A program made the translations under genes and the position numbers. From assembly GCF_001402915.1 (NCBI RefSeq), contig NZ_CP012945.1:3573501-3637500 (forward strand): a stretch of DNA of 64,000 nt, given 5' to 3'. The notes under the pieces are model-generated. The model was given only the letters and a program-made list of their open reading frames with translations. It was not told the origin of the DNA and searched no databases. This DNA is from Devosia sp. A16 (GTDB lineage Bacteria > Pseudomonadota > Alphaproteobacteria > Rhizobiales > Devosiaceae). This document shows, piece after piece, positions 19,416 through 28,634 of this stretch. Numbering within the stretch: position 1 is the stretch's first letter; the number at the start of each line of letters is the position of its first letter.

Positions 19416-19489
19416 ATGCTTGTCCCCAGGGGGAAACCCCGTTACCTAGGTTCCCCAACCATGACCGCGGCAGGGCCACTTTTCAGCTA

Positions 19490-22372
19490 ATGCGTCACAT
19501 CCTCTACCTCGCGATGTGGATTGCGTTTGCGCTGGTCGGGACCCTTCCCGTTGCCGCCTTCGACGTCATCACCGCCCCCGAGAACGTCAACGCCGTGAAC
19601 CTCACCGGCGTGGTCGACATCGTTCCCGGCGACGCCGGCAAGGTACAGTTGTCCACCGCGGCGGGCGAAGACGGCATCATCCGCCGCATCGAAGTGCTGG
19701 CCTCGGTCGGCGGGACAAACCCCAACTGGGCGCTGTTCGCATTACGCAACGATTCCGACGTGCAGCTTGAACGCCTGCTGGTCGCCCCGTTTTTCCGTCT
19801 GCCCGGTTCCGGCGTGTTCCGTCCCGACCTCGGTGCCGAGCGCATCAACGTGCTGACTCCCAGCGCCGGGCTGCGTCCGACCCGCCTCACCGACCGCGAG
19901 GCCGACGTGTTCGAGGTGGTGCTCGACCCCGGCGCGACCGTCACCTTCGTCGCCGAGCTGTCGAACGGCACGCTGCCCGAACTCTACCTGTGGAAGCCCG
20001 ACGCCTACCGCGACTACGTGAACTCGTTCACCCTGTTCCGCGGCGTGGTGCTCGGCGTTGCGGCGCTTGCCGCGGTGTTCCTCACCATCATGTTCGTGGT
20101 GAAGGGACGCGGCATCTTCCCGGCCACCGCCGCCTTCTCCTGGGCGGTGCTGATCTACCTCCTGGTCGATTTCGGCGTGCTCGGGCCTTTGCTCGGCATC
20201 TCCAACGGCGCCATGCAGCCGTTCCGGGCCGCTGCCGAGGCCGGCATCGCCACCACCCTGTTCGGTTTCCTGTTCATCTACCTCAATCTCCATCGCTGGC
20301 ACCTGCGCTTCATCCACCTGGCGCTGGCGCTCGTCGTGGTGTTCCTGGCGCTGTTCGGCTTCGCCTTCTTCCAGCCCTCGATCGCCGCTACCGTGGCGCG
20401 GCTGGTGCTGGCCTTGCTCGGCCTCACCGGCTTCTTCCTGATCCTGTTGCTGGCGCTGCGCGGTTATGACCGCGCCGTCCTGCTGGTGCCGACCTGGATC
20501 ATCTACATCGCCTGGCTGTTCTATGCCTGGCTGGTGGTGACCGGGCAGGTCTCCAACGACGTGGCGCAGCCCGCCGTCGCCGGTGGCCTGGTGCTGATCG
20601 TCATGCTGCTCGGCTTCACCTCGGTGCAGCACGCCTTCTCGGAAGGGCAGGTGTCGATCGGCACGCTCTCCGAAGTCGAGCGCCGTGCCCTGGCGCTCAC
20701 CGGCTCGGGCGATTTCGTCTATGACTGGAACATCGAGCGCGACCGCGTCGCCGTCTCCGATGAGCTCGGCACCCGGCTCGGCGAACGTCGCGGCGCGTTG
20801 CGCGGCTCGATCAAGCGCTGGCTCGATCGCGTCCATCCCGAGGATCGCGATCGCTTCCGCACTGCCTTCGACACCCTTGTCGAACTCCGCCGCGGCAAGG
20901 TCTCGGCCGATGTCCGCCTTGCCGCCCACGATGGCAGCTTCCGCACTTTCCGCATGCGGGTGAAACCGGTGCTCGGCGGCGACGGCCAGGTCAACCGCAT
21001 CGTGGGTACCCTGCAGGATGTGAACGAGGACCGCGCCAGCCGCGAGCGCCTGTTGCATGACGCGGTGCACGACAGCCTCACCGGCCTGCCCAACAAGCAG
21101 CTGTTTCTCGACCGGCTGGAGCGCGCCCTGGTCCGCGCCCGCCTGCCCAACGGCACCAAGCCGGCCGTCTTCCTCATCGATATCGATCGCTTTACCGAGC
21201 TCGAGGAGCGGGTCGGGCACTCCGCCGCCGATTCCGTGCTGCTGGCGATCTCGCGCCGCGTCGCCCGCGTCATGCGGCCGCTCGATACGGTCGCCCGGCT
21301 CGGCGGCGACCAGTTCGGCGTCATCCTTGCTTCCGAACAGGCCGCCGGCAAGATCGCCGAAACCGCCGAACAGATCCGGAAGGCTCTGAAATCGCCGTTC
21401 AATTTCGGCGAGCGCGACCTGAGCCTCACTGCCTCCATCGGCGTCACCATCTATGACGGCAACCCGGTGGCCGCGCCCGACGTGCTGCGCGATGCCGAGC
21501 TCGCGATGTATTACGCCAAGCGGCTGGGCGGCGACCGTATCGAAGCCTTCCGCGCCTCGGCCCGCTCCATCGCCGCCTATTCCAAGGCCGGCGAAGAGGA
21601 TCTCGACCGCGGCCTGCGTCACGGCGAACTCGCCGTGCAGTTCCAGCCGATCATGGACATCCATTCCGGCACCATTGCCGGCTGCGAAGCGCTGATGCGC
21701 TGGAATCATCCGCAGCGTGGCGTGGTGGCACCCGAGGAGTTCGTGCCGCTGGCCGAGCGCACCGGGCTGATCGAGCGCCTCGGTCGCGTCGCCTTCGAGC
21801 AGGCGGCCGGCCAGGCTCGCGAGTGGGCGGCCTCGCTGCCGCTGCCCGAGGATTTCTTCGTCTCGGTCAACCTCTCGCCGGCGCAACTGGCCACCGAGTC
21901 GCTGCTCAACGACATGCGCGCGCTGGTCTCCGACCATCGTCAGATCGCGCGGCACCTGAAGCTCGAGATCACCGAGAGCCAGGTGATGAGCAATCCCGAG
22001 CACTCGGCCTATGTGCTGAACGCGTTGCGCGCCCTCGGCCTGCGCCTGGCGCTGGACGATTTCGGCACGGGACACAGCTCGCTGAGCTACCTGCACCGTT
22101 TCCCGTTCGACACCATCAAAATCCCGGCCGCCTTCGTGCAACTGGGTGACGACACCGGCATGAGCCACACCCAGGTGCCGATCATTCGCGCCATCATCAC
22201 GCTCGCCACCGAGCTCGATCTCAGCGTCATCGCCGAGGGTGTCGAGACCATCGAGGAAATCGAGCGCCTGCAGCAGCTCAACTGCCAATACGCCCAGGGC
22301 TACGCATTTGGCGCCGCGATGAGCGGGCAGGAACTGGGCAAGCGTCTGCAGAGCCAGTTCAGCGGGAAGTAG
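19490..22372 (+). CDS. Membrane PAS-GGDEF-EAL protein, probable c-di-GMP phosphodiesterase
   Basis: A 960-residue protein starting at the ATG at 19490, which gives a signal peptide (cut near VAAF). A periplasmic beta-rich domain spans about 25-185, followed by about seven transmembrane helices to about residue 400, a PAS-like domain (about 420-510), a GGDEF domain (about 525-690) and an EAL domain (about 705-955). The cyclase signature is degenerate, G605-G-D-Q-F609, while the inhibitory I-site RPLD (596-599) is retained. The EAL part looks active: E733-AL-MRW, VSVNLSP, KLEITES, LDDFGTGHSS, a lysine in TIKIP, and AEGVET. It therefore probably degrades c-di-GMP under control of an external signal. 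The frame is open upstream to a GTG at 19412, but that stretch has no signal peptide character. Confidence 0.9.
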   Translation: MRHILYLAMWIAFALVGTLPVAAFDVITAPENVNAVNLTGVVDIVPGDAGKVQLSTAAGEDGIIRRIEVLASVGGTNPNWALFALRNDSDVQLERLLVAPFFRLPGSGVFRPDLGAERINVLTPSAGLRPTRLTDREADVFEVVLDPGATVTFVAELSNGTLPELYLWKPDAYRDYVNSFTLFRGVVLGVAALAAVFLTIMFVVKGRGIFPATAAFSWAVLIYLLVDFGVLGPLLGISNGAMQPFRAAAEAGIATTLFGFLFIYLNLHRWHLRFIHLALALVVVFLALFGFAFFQPSIAATVARLVLALLGLTGFFLILLLALRGYDRAVLLVPTWIIYIAWLFYAWLVVTGQVSNDVAQPAVAGGLVLIVMLLGFTSVQHAFSEGQVSIGTLSEVERRALALTGSGDFVYDWNIERDRVAVSDELGTRLGERRGALRGSIKRWLDRVHPEDRDRFRTAFDTLVELRRGKVSADVRLAAHDGSFRTFRMRVKPVLGGDGQVNRIVGTLQDVNEDRASRERLLHDAVHDSLTGLPNKQLFLDRLERALVRARLPNGTKPAVFLIDIDRFTELEERVGHSAADSVLLAISRRVARVMRPLDTVARLGGDQFGVILASEQAAGKIAETAEQIRKALKSPFNFGERDLSLTASIGVTIYDGNPVAAPDVLRDAELAMYYAKRLGGDRIEAFRASARSIAAYSKAGEEDLDRGLRHGELAVQFQPIMDIHSGTIAGCEALMRWNHPQRGVVAPEEFVPLAERTGLIERLGRVAFEQAAGQAREWAASLPLPEDFFVSVNLSPAQLATESLLNDMRALVSDHRQIARHLKLEITESQVMSNPEHSAYVLNALRALGLRLALDDFGTGHSSLSYLHRFPFDTIKIPAAFVQLGDDTGMSHTQVPIIRAIITLATELDLSVIAEGVETIEEIERLQQLNCQYAQGYAFGAAMSGQELGKRLQSQFSGK

Positions 22373-22451
22373 GGCGGTCGCACTCCGATCACCGGCCCCG
22401 TCTCCCCTGCCAAGGGGGAAAAGAGTATCGAGCTTGCGGTACCGCCGCGTC

Positions 22452-23048
22452 TCACCCGTGCCCCGCCGCTGCACTCAGCGTTGCCCGGGTGATCCCGAGG
22501 CTCGCCAGCGCCGCGTCGTAGCGGTTTTCGATCGGCAGCCCGAACAGCAGTTCCCTCGAGAACGGCACGGTCAGCCAGCCATTGCCCTGGATCTCGGTTT
22601 CGAGTTGCCCCGGGCTCCAGCCGCAATAGCCGAGTGCGAACAACGCGTCGCTGGGCGAATTCTTGAAGGCGATGGCCTTGAGGATATCGAGCGTCGCGGT
22701 AAGGCAGATATCGTCGGTGACCTCGTAGGAATTGCCGACCCGGAAGTAATCCGACGAGTGGAGCACGAAGCCGCGGCTCTTCTGTACCGGACCGCCGCGC
22801 AGCACCTTGCGGTTGCGCACGTCGTCGGGCAGCCGGATCAATTCGTCCTTGTCGCCCAACTGCAGCTCTTCGAGGATGTCGGCGAACTTCATGTCCTCCA
22901 GGCTCTGGTTGATCACCAGGCCCATCGCGCCTTCATCGCCATGGCCGACCAGGTAGATCACGGTTTCCCGGAAACGGTCATCGCCCATCTCCGGCATGGC
23001 GACGAGAAACTGGCCCCTGAGCGAGTCCATATCAAACACTCCTGGCAC
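22452..23048 (-). CDS. YqgE/AlgH family protein (UPF0301)
   Basis: A 198-residue protein of the YqgE family, of typical length. Diagnostic segments are LRGQFLVAMPEMGDDRFRET, YLVGHGDEGAMGLVINQ, and the later LRGGPVQKSRGFVLHSSD and FALGYCGWSPGQLETE. The molecular function is unknown; the pseudomonad relative AlgH was linked to alginate gene expression. It is divergent from the DsbD-domain gene across 109 bases. Confidence 0.92.
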   Translation of the reverse strand: MPGVFDMDSLRGQFLVAMPEMGDDRFRETVIYLVGHGDEGAMGLVINQSLEDMKFADILEELQLGDKDELIRLPDDVRNRKVLRGGPVQKSRGFVLHSSDYFRVGNSYEVTDDICLTATLDILKAIAFKNSPSDALFALGYCGWSPGQLETEIQGNGWLTVPFSRELLFGLPIENRYDAALASLGITRATLSAAAGHG

Positions 23049-23157
23049 CGGCAGCGCCGGATCGGGTCAGTCTAGACTCAGCCCGGCCACTCTGCCTAGC
23101 TTCACGAAGACCTGATCCGCCTTTCTATTTGGGGTGCGCTCGGCTATCCGGAAACCC

Positions 23158-23979
23158 ATGCGCATCCCGGCACTTCTGCTTATCCCCATGCTTCTCACCC
23201 CTGCTGTCGCGGCCGAAACGCCGTGGCAGGAGGTGGCGCCCGGCGCTCGGGTGCGGCTGATCTCCTCCGATGTGTTGAAGCCGGGTGACACCACCATGGT
23301 GGCGCTCGAGATCGACATGCCGCTCAGCACCAACACCTACTGGCGGGTCCCCGGCGAAACCGGCATCCCCACGGTGTTCGATTTTTCCGGTTCGCGCGGC
23401 GTCGCCGGCCACGAAGCGCTGTGGCCGTTTCCGCTGATCGAAACCAAGTCGGGCTATGTCGACTATGTCTATCGCGGGCCGACCGTGCTGCCGGTGGAAC
23501 TGAAGCTCGATGGCGCTGCGGTCGAGCTGAAGCTTGGTGTCGTCATGGGGGTGTGCTCGGAGATCTGCGTGCCGGTGACGGCGAGTTTCGATCTCCCTCT
23601 GAGCTTTGCCGCACCAGATCGGGCGCAGGGGCTACGCATCGCCCAGGCGCTGGCGCTGACGCCGATGCCGTGGGACGACCCGCGCGACCCCATCGCCTGG
23701 GTCGGCTTCGATGCTGCGGCCAAGGCGCTGGCGGTGCGGGTCGATGATGCAGAACTCGATCCGCTCTCGCTCATCGCCGACACCGGCGAAGCCGGGCAAC
23801 TCTTTGGTGCGCCGCAAAAAAGCCCGGATGGAAAACTAGTGCTCCTGCCACTGCTCGGGGGAGAAAGTAGCCGCGGCGTGGAGGGCATGCCCGTCCGGCT
23901 CACATTCATGACCGAAATGGGTCCGTTCTCGGTTGAACGGCGGATTTCGTCCGCCGGGTCGACGGGGGCGGTCGACTGA
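23158..23979 (+). CDS. Secreted DsbD N-terminal-domain-like protein
   Basis: A 273-residue protein with a signal peptide (LLLIPMLLTPAVAAE). The mature part resembles only the N-terminal, periplasmic DsbD-alpha domain, including a CxxxC-type pair in GVCSEICVPV; the transmembrane and thioredoxin parts of full-length DsbD are absent. DsbD-alpha domains pass reducing power to periplasmic thiol proteins. Whether this stand-alone version has redox activity or a partner is unknown. The ATG at 23158 is chosen over a GTG at 23134. The next gene is a peroxiredoxin, which suggests a redox-related pair. Confidence 0.8.
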   Translation: MRIPALLLIPMLLTPAVAAETPWQEVAPGARVRLISSDVLKPGDTTMVALEIDMPLSTNTYWRVPGETGIPTVFDFSGSRGVAGHEALWPFPLIETKSGYVDYVYRGPTVLPVELKLDGAAVELKLGVVMGVCSEICVPVTASFDLPLSFAAPDRAQGLRIAQALALTPMPWDDPRDPIAWVGFDAAAKALAVRVDDAELDPLSLIADTGEAGQLFGAPQKSPDGKLVLLPLLGGESSRGVEGMPVRLTFMTEMGPFSVERRISSAGSTGAVD

Positions 23980-24039
23980 TCTAAGGTCCGTCGCGCCCGG
24001 GCAGAGGGTGTACGTTCGATCATGGGAGCTTTCACTGAG

Positions 24040-24537
24040 ATGACCATCCAGCGCGGGGACCGGATTCCGTCGGTCCCGGTCAAACTCGTGGGCAATGGCG
24101 ACACAGTCGATACCACGTCCGATGCGGTGCTCGGCGCCGGCAAGGTGGTGTTCTTCGCGGTTCCGGGCGCCTTTACGCCCACCTGCGACACCTCGCATCT
24201 GCCGGGCTTCGTCGCCAATGTCGGCAAGTTCAAGGCGCTGGGCGTCGACAAGGTGGTCTGCGGCGCGGTCAACGATCACCACGTGACCAGAGCCTGGGCC
24301 GAACGCTCCGAAGCGATCGGCAAGGTCGAGTTCATCGCCGACGGCGACGGCAATTTCGCCGACGCGATCGGGCTGTCCAAGCAGATACCGGGCATGGGCA
24401 AACGCTTCGCCCGGTTCGCCATGATCATCCAGGACGGCGTCGTTAAGGACCTCTTTGTGCAGGATGTGGCAGGAGTGACCGTCAGTGGCGCGCCGGCCGT
24501 GCTGCTGGCGCTCGAAGCGTCGCGAGTGGATGCGTAA
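24040..24537 (+). CDS. Peroxiredoxin (Prx5 type)
   Basis: A 165-residue peroxiredoxin. The peroxidatic cysteine lies in the family motif PGAFTPTCDTSHLPGF, and the downstream GAVNDHHVTRAW and KRFARFAMIIQDG segments match the Prx5/atypical 2-Cys branch. It reduces hydrogen peroxide and alkyl hydroperoxides in the cytosol, using glutathione/glutaredoxin or thioredoxin. No clear resolving cysteine is seen near the C-terminus. The start at 24040 has GGGAG about 11 bases upstream; an ATG at 24022 would add six residues. The lipoprotein gene follows after 11 bases. Confidence 0.93.
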   Translation: MTIQRGDRIPSVPVKLVGNGDTVDTTSDAVLGAGKVVFFAVPGAFTPTCDTSHLPGFVANVGKFKALGVDKVVCGAVNDHHVTRAWAERSEAIGKVEFIADGDGNFADAIGLSKQIPGMGKRFARFAMIIQDGVVKDLFVQDVAGVTVSGAPAVLLALEASRVDA

Positions 24538-24548
24538 GGAGCAGTCGC

Positions 24549-25139
24549 ATGGGCTTTGTTGAATTGGCGGCGACGCGCGGCCTGAGATTCGCCTCGCTGG
24601 GTGCACTGGCGCTGGCTGTTTCCGCCTGCTCGATGGGCAATATGTTCGCGCCGGCCTCCAGTGGTCCGTCGCCGATGGCGACCGCCAACCCGACCCAGCA
24701 GGAACTGGCCACCGCCAGCACCAACGCGCTTCCGGCGATCGCCACCGAATGCCCGCCGATCAAGGTGCGCAATGGCGGCGAGGCGCTTTTCTATTACGGC
24801 AAGGGCAAGGTCGGCGACCCTCGCTCGCTGAACTACCAGGCGGTCATCGAGAAGCAGTCGCGCAACTGCGTGGTGTCGAATGGCCTGATCACCGTGAAGA
24901 TGGGCATTGTCGGCCGCCTGCTGCTCGGTCCGGCCGGCAACCAGACCAACGTCAACGTCCCGGTGCGCTTCGCCGTCGAACGCGACGAAGTACCATTGTT
25001 CTCGGAGCGCTACGAGATCCCGGTCACCATCACCCCGCCGAACCAGTCCGAAGAGTTCGTCAAGGTGGTCGAGAACGTCGCCATTCCCTATACCGGCGGC
25101 GAGCAGATCGTCATCTGGGTCGGCTTCGACAGCAAATAG
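24549..25139 (+). CDS. Predicted lipoprotein of unknown function
   Basis: A 196-residue protein with an N-terminal signal and lipobox (LALAVSAC, modified cysteine about residue 27), so it should be anchored to the outer or inner membrane facing the periplasm. A low-complexity linker (ASSGPSPMATANPTQQ) leads to a beta-rich domain with CPPIKVRNGGEALFYYG and several GGEQIVIWVGF-like strands. I recognise it as a type conserved in Hyphomicrobiales but know no function. It probably ends the transcript that begins with the DsbD-domain gene. Confidence 0.75.
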   Translation: MGFVELAATRGLRFASLGALALAVSACSMGNMFAPASSGPSPMATANPTQQELATASTNALPAIATECPPIKVRNGGEALFYYGKGKVGDPRSLNYQAVIEKQSRNCVVSNGLITVKMGIVGRLLLGPAGNQTNVNVPVRFAVERDEVPLFSERYEIPVTITPPNQSEEFVKVVENVAIPYTGGEQIVIWVGFDSK

Positions 25140-25326
25140 GCGGACGACGACTGTCGTCACCTGAATCTGAGTTCCCTTTGAAGGCGATCAAACTCGGTGT
25201 CATCCCCGCGAAAGCGGGGATCTCCGTTTTTGGAGGGTGCGGCGGGCACTGCAATCAGAGGTTCTCGTTCTCGCAGCAATCACCCGGTGGAGGAGCGGCG
25301 GCCTTGTGGGTCAGGGTAGTCTCCGA
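25140..25326. other. First part of the 456-base gap before gcvT, with family B hairpin
   Basis: The gap between the lipoprotein gene and gcvT is explained by a hairpin, a promoter and a riboswitch. A family B half-element is seen at 25197-25221: ATCCCCGC-GAAA-GCGGGGAT, followed by CTCCGTTTTTGGAG. It can act as the terminator of the lipoprotein transcript. Nothing else is recognisable before the gcv promoter. Confidence 0.6.
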
Positions 25327-25357
25327 TTGACTTCGCCGTGCAAACCCGGCTTAGCAT
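25327..25357 (+). promoter_or_regulatory. Candidate promoter of the gcv operon
   Basis: TTGACT at 25327-25332 with a weak -10 (TTAGCA or TAGCAT within 25351-25357, spacing 18-19) would place the transcript start just before the riboswitch. The -35 is good, the -10 poor. Confidence 0.4.
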
Positions 25358-25361
25358 TCTT

Positions 25362-25536
25362 CAGCAGCGGGAGAGTCCGGTCTTGAACCGGCGCCGAAGG
25401 AGCAACCGCCCCGGAAACTCTCAGGCACCCGGACCGCTGCCGAACTGAACTCTGGAAAGCAGGCGATCTCGCCTCACCGAAGGAGCAACTGACCCATAGG
25501 CGGTCAGGAAATCTCTCAGGTTAGCGGACAGAGGGG
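25362..25536 (+). ncRNA. Tandem glycine riboswitch (gcvT leader)
   Basis: Two consecutive glycine aptamers precede gcvT. Aptamer 1 (about 25366-25438) has the conserved GCGGGAGAGTCC start, GCCGAAGGAGCAA and AACTCTCAGGCACC. Aptamer 2 (about 25450-25533) has CTGGAAAGC, ACCGAAGGAGCAAC and AAATCTCTCAGG ending GGACAGAGGG. These are the hallmark sequences of the glycine riboswitch class, which in most cases activates the glycine cleavage genes when glycine is abundant. It lies about 60 bases before the gcvT start; no terminator hairpin with a T-tract follows aptamer 2, so control may be at translation. Confidence 0.95.
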
Positions 25537-25595
25537 GCACCGACGCGAGGGCGTTCGCTCGCGCGTTGTCGTGCAACGAGCCCCCCGGTGTCCCG

Positions 25596-26765
25596 ATGGC
25601 CGATGAACCGGCAGACGACCTCAAGACTGTAGTCCTCAACGACAAGCATATTGCGCTGGGCGGCCGCATGGTGCCGTTCTCCGGCTATTCGTTGCCGGTG
25701 CAGTATTCGGCCGGCATCATCGCCGAGCACAAGTGGACCCGCGAGCATGCGGGCCTGTTCGATGTCTCGCATATGGGCCCCAGCTTCCTGGTGCTCGACG
25801 ACAAATCGGGGGATGGGGAAGCCGAACACGCCGCCGTCGCCGAGGTGGTCGAGCCGCTTATCTGCGGCGACATCAGGGGGCTGAAACCCGGACAGATCCG
25901 CTACACCCTGCTGCTCAACGACCAGGGCGGCACCTATGACGACCTGATGATCGCCCGCCCGGCGGCCGAGGGCTGGGGTGGAGCGCTCTACATCGTCGTC
26001 AACGCCGGCACCAAGGAAGCCGACTTCCAGCGCATCGCCACCGCTGCGCTGGGCCGCGCCACCCTCAACCGCTCCGACCACTGCGCGCTGCTGGCGCTGC
26101 AGGGGCCGGAAGCCGCGGCGGTGATCGACGCCATCGTGCCCGCCGCGGCCGAGCTCGGCTTCATGCATTATGGCTCGTTCGACTGGCGCAACACCAAGCT
26201 GGTGATCTCCCGCTCCGGCTATACCGGCGAGGACGGCTTCGAGATCCTCGTCGATCCCGAGCATGCTGCCGCTTTCTGGGACACGCTGCTGGCCGACGCC
26301 CGGGTCAAGCCGATCGGGCTGGGCGCCCGCGACAGCCTGCGGCTCGAGGCCGGGCTGCCGCTCTATGGCCACGACCTCGACGAGACCATTTCGCCGGTCG
26401 AGGCCGGGCTCAACTTCGCCATTTCCAGGCGCCGCCGCGAGGCCGCCGATTTTCCTGGCGCGCAGCGCATCCTCGCCGAGTTGGGCGGAGTGCTCGAGCG
26501 GGTTCGCGTCGGCTTGACCGTCGAAGGCGCACCGGCCCGCGAAGGCGCCGCCATCCTCGATCAGTACGGCGCCGAGATCGGCGTCGTCACTTCGGGCGGC
26601 TTTGCCCCCACCCTGAGCCGGGCCATCGCCATCGGCTTCGTGCCGCCCGATCACGCCGCGCCGGGCACCAGGTTGCAGGTGCTGGTGCGCGGCAAGGCCC
26701 AGCCGGCGGAAGCCGTCGCCACCCCATTCGTTCCCCATCGCTATGTCCGGAAGGCCAGCAAATGA
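25596..26765 (+). CDS. gcvT: Glycine cleavage T protein (aminomethyltransferase)
   Basis: A 389-residue folate-binding enzyme. [12 protein letters not shown] near the start and the [13 protein letters not shown] segment, with conserved active-site region, identify GcvT. It transfers the methylene group from the H-protein-bound aminomethyl to tetrahydrofolate and releases ammonia. The ATG at 25596 is chosen; an open frame from a TTG at 25566 would overlap the riboswitch downstream flank. The stop TGA overlaps the gcvH start (ATGA), so the pair is translationally coupled. Confidence 0.95.
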   Translation: MADEPADDLKTVVLNDKHIALGGRMVPFSGYSLPVQYSAGIIAEHKWTREHAGLFDVSHMGPSFLVLDDKSGDGEAEHAAVAEVVEPLICGDIRGLKPGQIRYTLLLNDQGGTYDDLMIARPAAEGWGGALYIVVNAGTKEADFQRIATAALGRATLNRSDHCALLALQGPEAAAVIDAIVPAAAELGFMHYGSFDWRNTKLVISRSGYTGEDGFEILVDPEHAAAFWDTLLADARVKPIGLGARDSLRLEAGLPLYGHDLDETISPVEAGLNFAISRRRREAADFPGAQRILAELGGVLERVRVGLTVEGAPAREGAAILDQYGAEIGVVTSGGFAPTLSRAIAIGFVPPDHAAPGTRLQVLVRGKAQPAEAVATPFVPHRYVRKASK

Positions 26766-27115
26766 CCAAGTTCACCAAGGACCACGAATACATCACTGCC
26801 GACGGCACCGTGGGCATCACCCCCTATGCGCAGGAGCAACTGGGCGACATCGTCTATGTCGAGCTGCCCAAGGTCGGCCAGAAGCTGAAGGCCGGCGACG
26901 AAGCGGCAGTGGTCGAATCGGTGAAGGCAGCGTCCGAGATTTATTCCCCGGTCTCCGGCACCGTCACCGCGGTCAACGAAGCGCTCTCCGGCGAGCCCGG
27001 CCTCATCAACTCGTCGCCCGAAGCCGACGGCTGGATTTTCAAGCTCCAGCTCGATGATGCCGGCGAGCTCGATGGGCTGATGGATGCGGCGGCCTACGCG
27101 GAACTGACCAAGTGA
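26762..27115 (+). CDS. gcvH: Glycine cleavage H protein
   Basis: A 117-residue lipoyl carrier protein. Lys55 in [17 protein letters not shown] is the lipoylation site. It carries the aminomethyl group from the P to the T protein and electrons to the shared lipoamide dehydrogenase, which is not in this window. The length is slightly below the usual 125-130 but the fold elements are complete, including the [13 protein letters not shown] start. Confidence 0.96.
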   Translation: MTKFTKDHEYITADGTVGITPYAQEQLGDIVYVELPKVGQKLKAGDEAAVVESVKAASEIYSPVSGTVTAVNEALSGEPGLINSSPEADGWIFKLQLDDAGELDGLMDAAAYAELTK

Positions 27116-27122
27116 GCTGGAG

Positions 27123-27254
27123 AAGGCCCCCTCACCCGGCCCTGCGGGCCGACCTCTCCCCCAAGGGAGAGGTGACGCGTGGCACGATCTCGCCCCGACA
27201 CCACCTCTCCCTTTGGGGGAGAGGTTGCCGCACAGCGGCGGGTGAGGGGGCCTT
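27123..27254. repeat. Family A element inside the gcv operon, copy 3
   Basis: Perfect 16-base terminal inverted repeats (AAGGCCCCCTCACCCG and its complement) enclose inner palindromic arms ACCTCTCCCCCAAGGGAGAGG and its near mirror. It lies between gcvH and gcvPA, where related genomes often have a short gap, and is likely a non-coding mobile element or a RNA-stability hairpin. Confidence 0.7.
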
Positions 27255-27278
27255 ACTCAATCATATCGGAACCAACTG

Positions 27279-28634
27279 ATGCGCTATCTCCCCCATTCCG
27301 AACACGAGCGGGCCGACATGCTCGCCGTCATCGGCGCCCGGACCGCCGAGGATCTGTTCGCCCGCGTTCCCGCGCACGCGCTGCTGCGCGAGCCGGTGAA
27401 CCTGCCGCGCCACGCGCCCGAGTTCCTGGTCGAAGCCAGGATGAAGGCGCTGGCCGGCCGTAACCACGCTGCCGGCGACGGTCCGTTCTTCATCGGCGCC
27501 GGCGCCTATCGGCATCATGTGCCGGCCAGCGTCGACCACCTGATCCAGCGCTCGGAGTGGCTCACCGCCTATACGCCGTATCAGCCGGAGGTCTCGCAGG
27601 GGACGCTCCAGATGCTGTTCGAGTTCCAGACCCAGGTGGCCCACCTCACCGGCATGGAGGTGGCCAACGCCTCGATGTATGACGGCTCGACTGCCACCGC
27701 GGAAGCGGTGCTGATGGCGCGTCGGTTGACACGCCGCAACCGCATCATTCTCTCGGGCGGCCTCCACCCGCATTACCGCGATGTCGTCCGCACCTATCTC
27801 GGCGATGGCCCCGATCTCGTCTGCCTCCCGCCCTCGCCGGAAGGGCAGGGCGATATCCTCAACCGTATCGACGCTGAGACGGCGGCGATCGTCGTCCAGA
27901 CCCCGGATTTTTACGGCCACCTGCGCGATCTCCGCGCCGCGGCCGACGCCGCTCACGCCGCAGGCGCGCTGCTGATCGTCGTGGTGACTGAGGTGGTGTC
28001 GCTCGGCTTGATCGAAGCGCCGGGCGCGCTTGGCGCCGATATCGTCGTCTGCGAGGGCCAGTCGATCGGCAACAGCCTCAATTTCGGCGGTCCCTATGTC
28101 GGCCTGATGGCCACGCGGAAGGAGTTCATCCGCCAGATGCCGGGGCGGCTCTGCGGTGAAACCGTCGATGCCGACGGCAATCGCGGCTTTGTCCTCACCC
28201 TCTCGACCCGCGAGCAGCACATCCGGCGCGAGAAGGCGACGAGCAATATCTGCACCAATTCGGGCCTCTGCGCGCTCGCCTTTTCCATCCACATGTCGCT
28301 GCTCGGCGAGGCGGGCTTGAAGAAGCTGGCGCGGCTCAACCACCACAATGCGGTGAAGCTGGCGAGGATGCTCGGCACCGTCCCAGGCGTGGAGCTGCTC
28401 AACAAGAGCTTCTTCAACGAAATGACCATCCGCCTGCCGGTGCCCGCCGCGCCGGTGGTCGAGATGTTGGCCAAGGCGGAGGTCCTTGCCGGTCTGCCGG
28501 TCAGCCGCCTCGAGCCGGATAATCCTGCTTGCGAGAATCTCATCGTTCTCGCTGCGACCGAACTCACCACCGACGACGATATCGCGATGCTGGCCGAGTG
28601 CCTCCACGCCGCCCTTGCGGAGGACGTCCAATGA
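27279..28634 (+). CDS. gcvPA: Glycine dehydrogenase (decarboxylating) subunit 1
   Basis: A 451-residue half of the two-part P protein. [19 protein letters not shown] is typical of GcvPA, and the repeated glycine-rich [13 protein letters not shown] region matches. With GcvPB it decarboxylates glycine using PLP. The split form (two genes) is common in alphaproteobacteria that are not closely related to those with a single gcvP. Stop and gcvPB start overlap (ATGA), so production is coupled one to one. Confidence 0.96.
   Translation: MRYLPHSEHERADMLAVIGARTAEDLFARVPAHALLREPVNLPRHAPEFLVEARMKALAGRNHAAGDGPFFIGAGAYRHHVPASVDHLIQRSEWLTAYTPYQPEVSQGTLQMLFEFQTQVAHLTGMEVANASMYDGSTATAEAVLMARRLTRRNRIILSGGLHPHYRDVVRTYLGDGPDLVCLPPSPEGQGDILNRIDAETAAIVVQTPDFYGHLRDLRAAADAAHAAGALLIVVVTEVVSLGLIEAPGALGADIVVCEGQSIGNSLNFGGPYVGLMATRKEFIRQMPGRLCGETVDADGNRGFVLTLSTREQHIRREKATSNICTNSGLCALAFSIHMSLLGEAGLKKLARLNHHNAVKLARMLGTVPGVELLNKSFFNEMTIRLPVPAAPVVEMLAKAEVLAGLPVSRLEPDNPACENLIVLAATELTTDDDIAMLAECLHAALAEDVQ

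Noticed and set aside
19742-22474. A 910-codon open frame on the minus strand opposite the GGDEF/EAL gene
   Set aside because: High GC content leaves long stop-free antisense frames. Its translation is Arg/Gly/Glu/His-rich without any known domain, whereas the plus strand gives a complete multi-domain protein.
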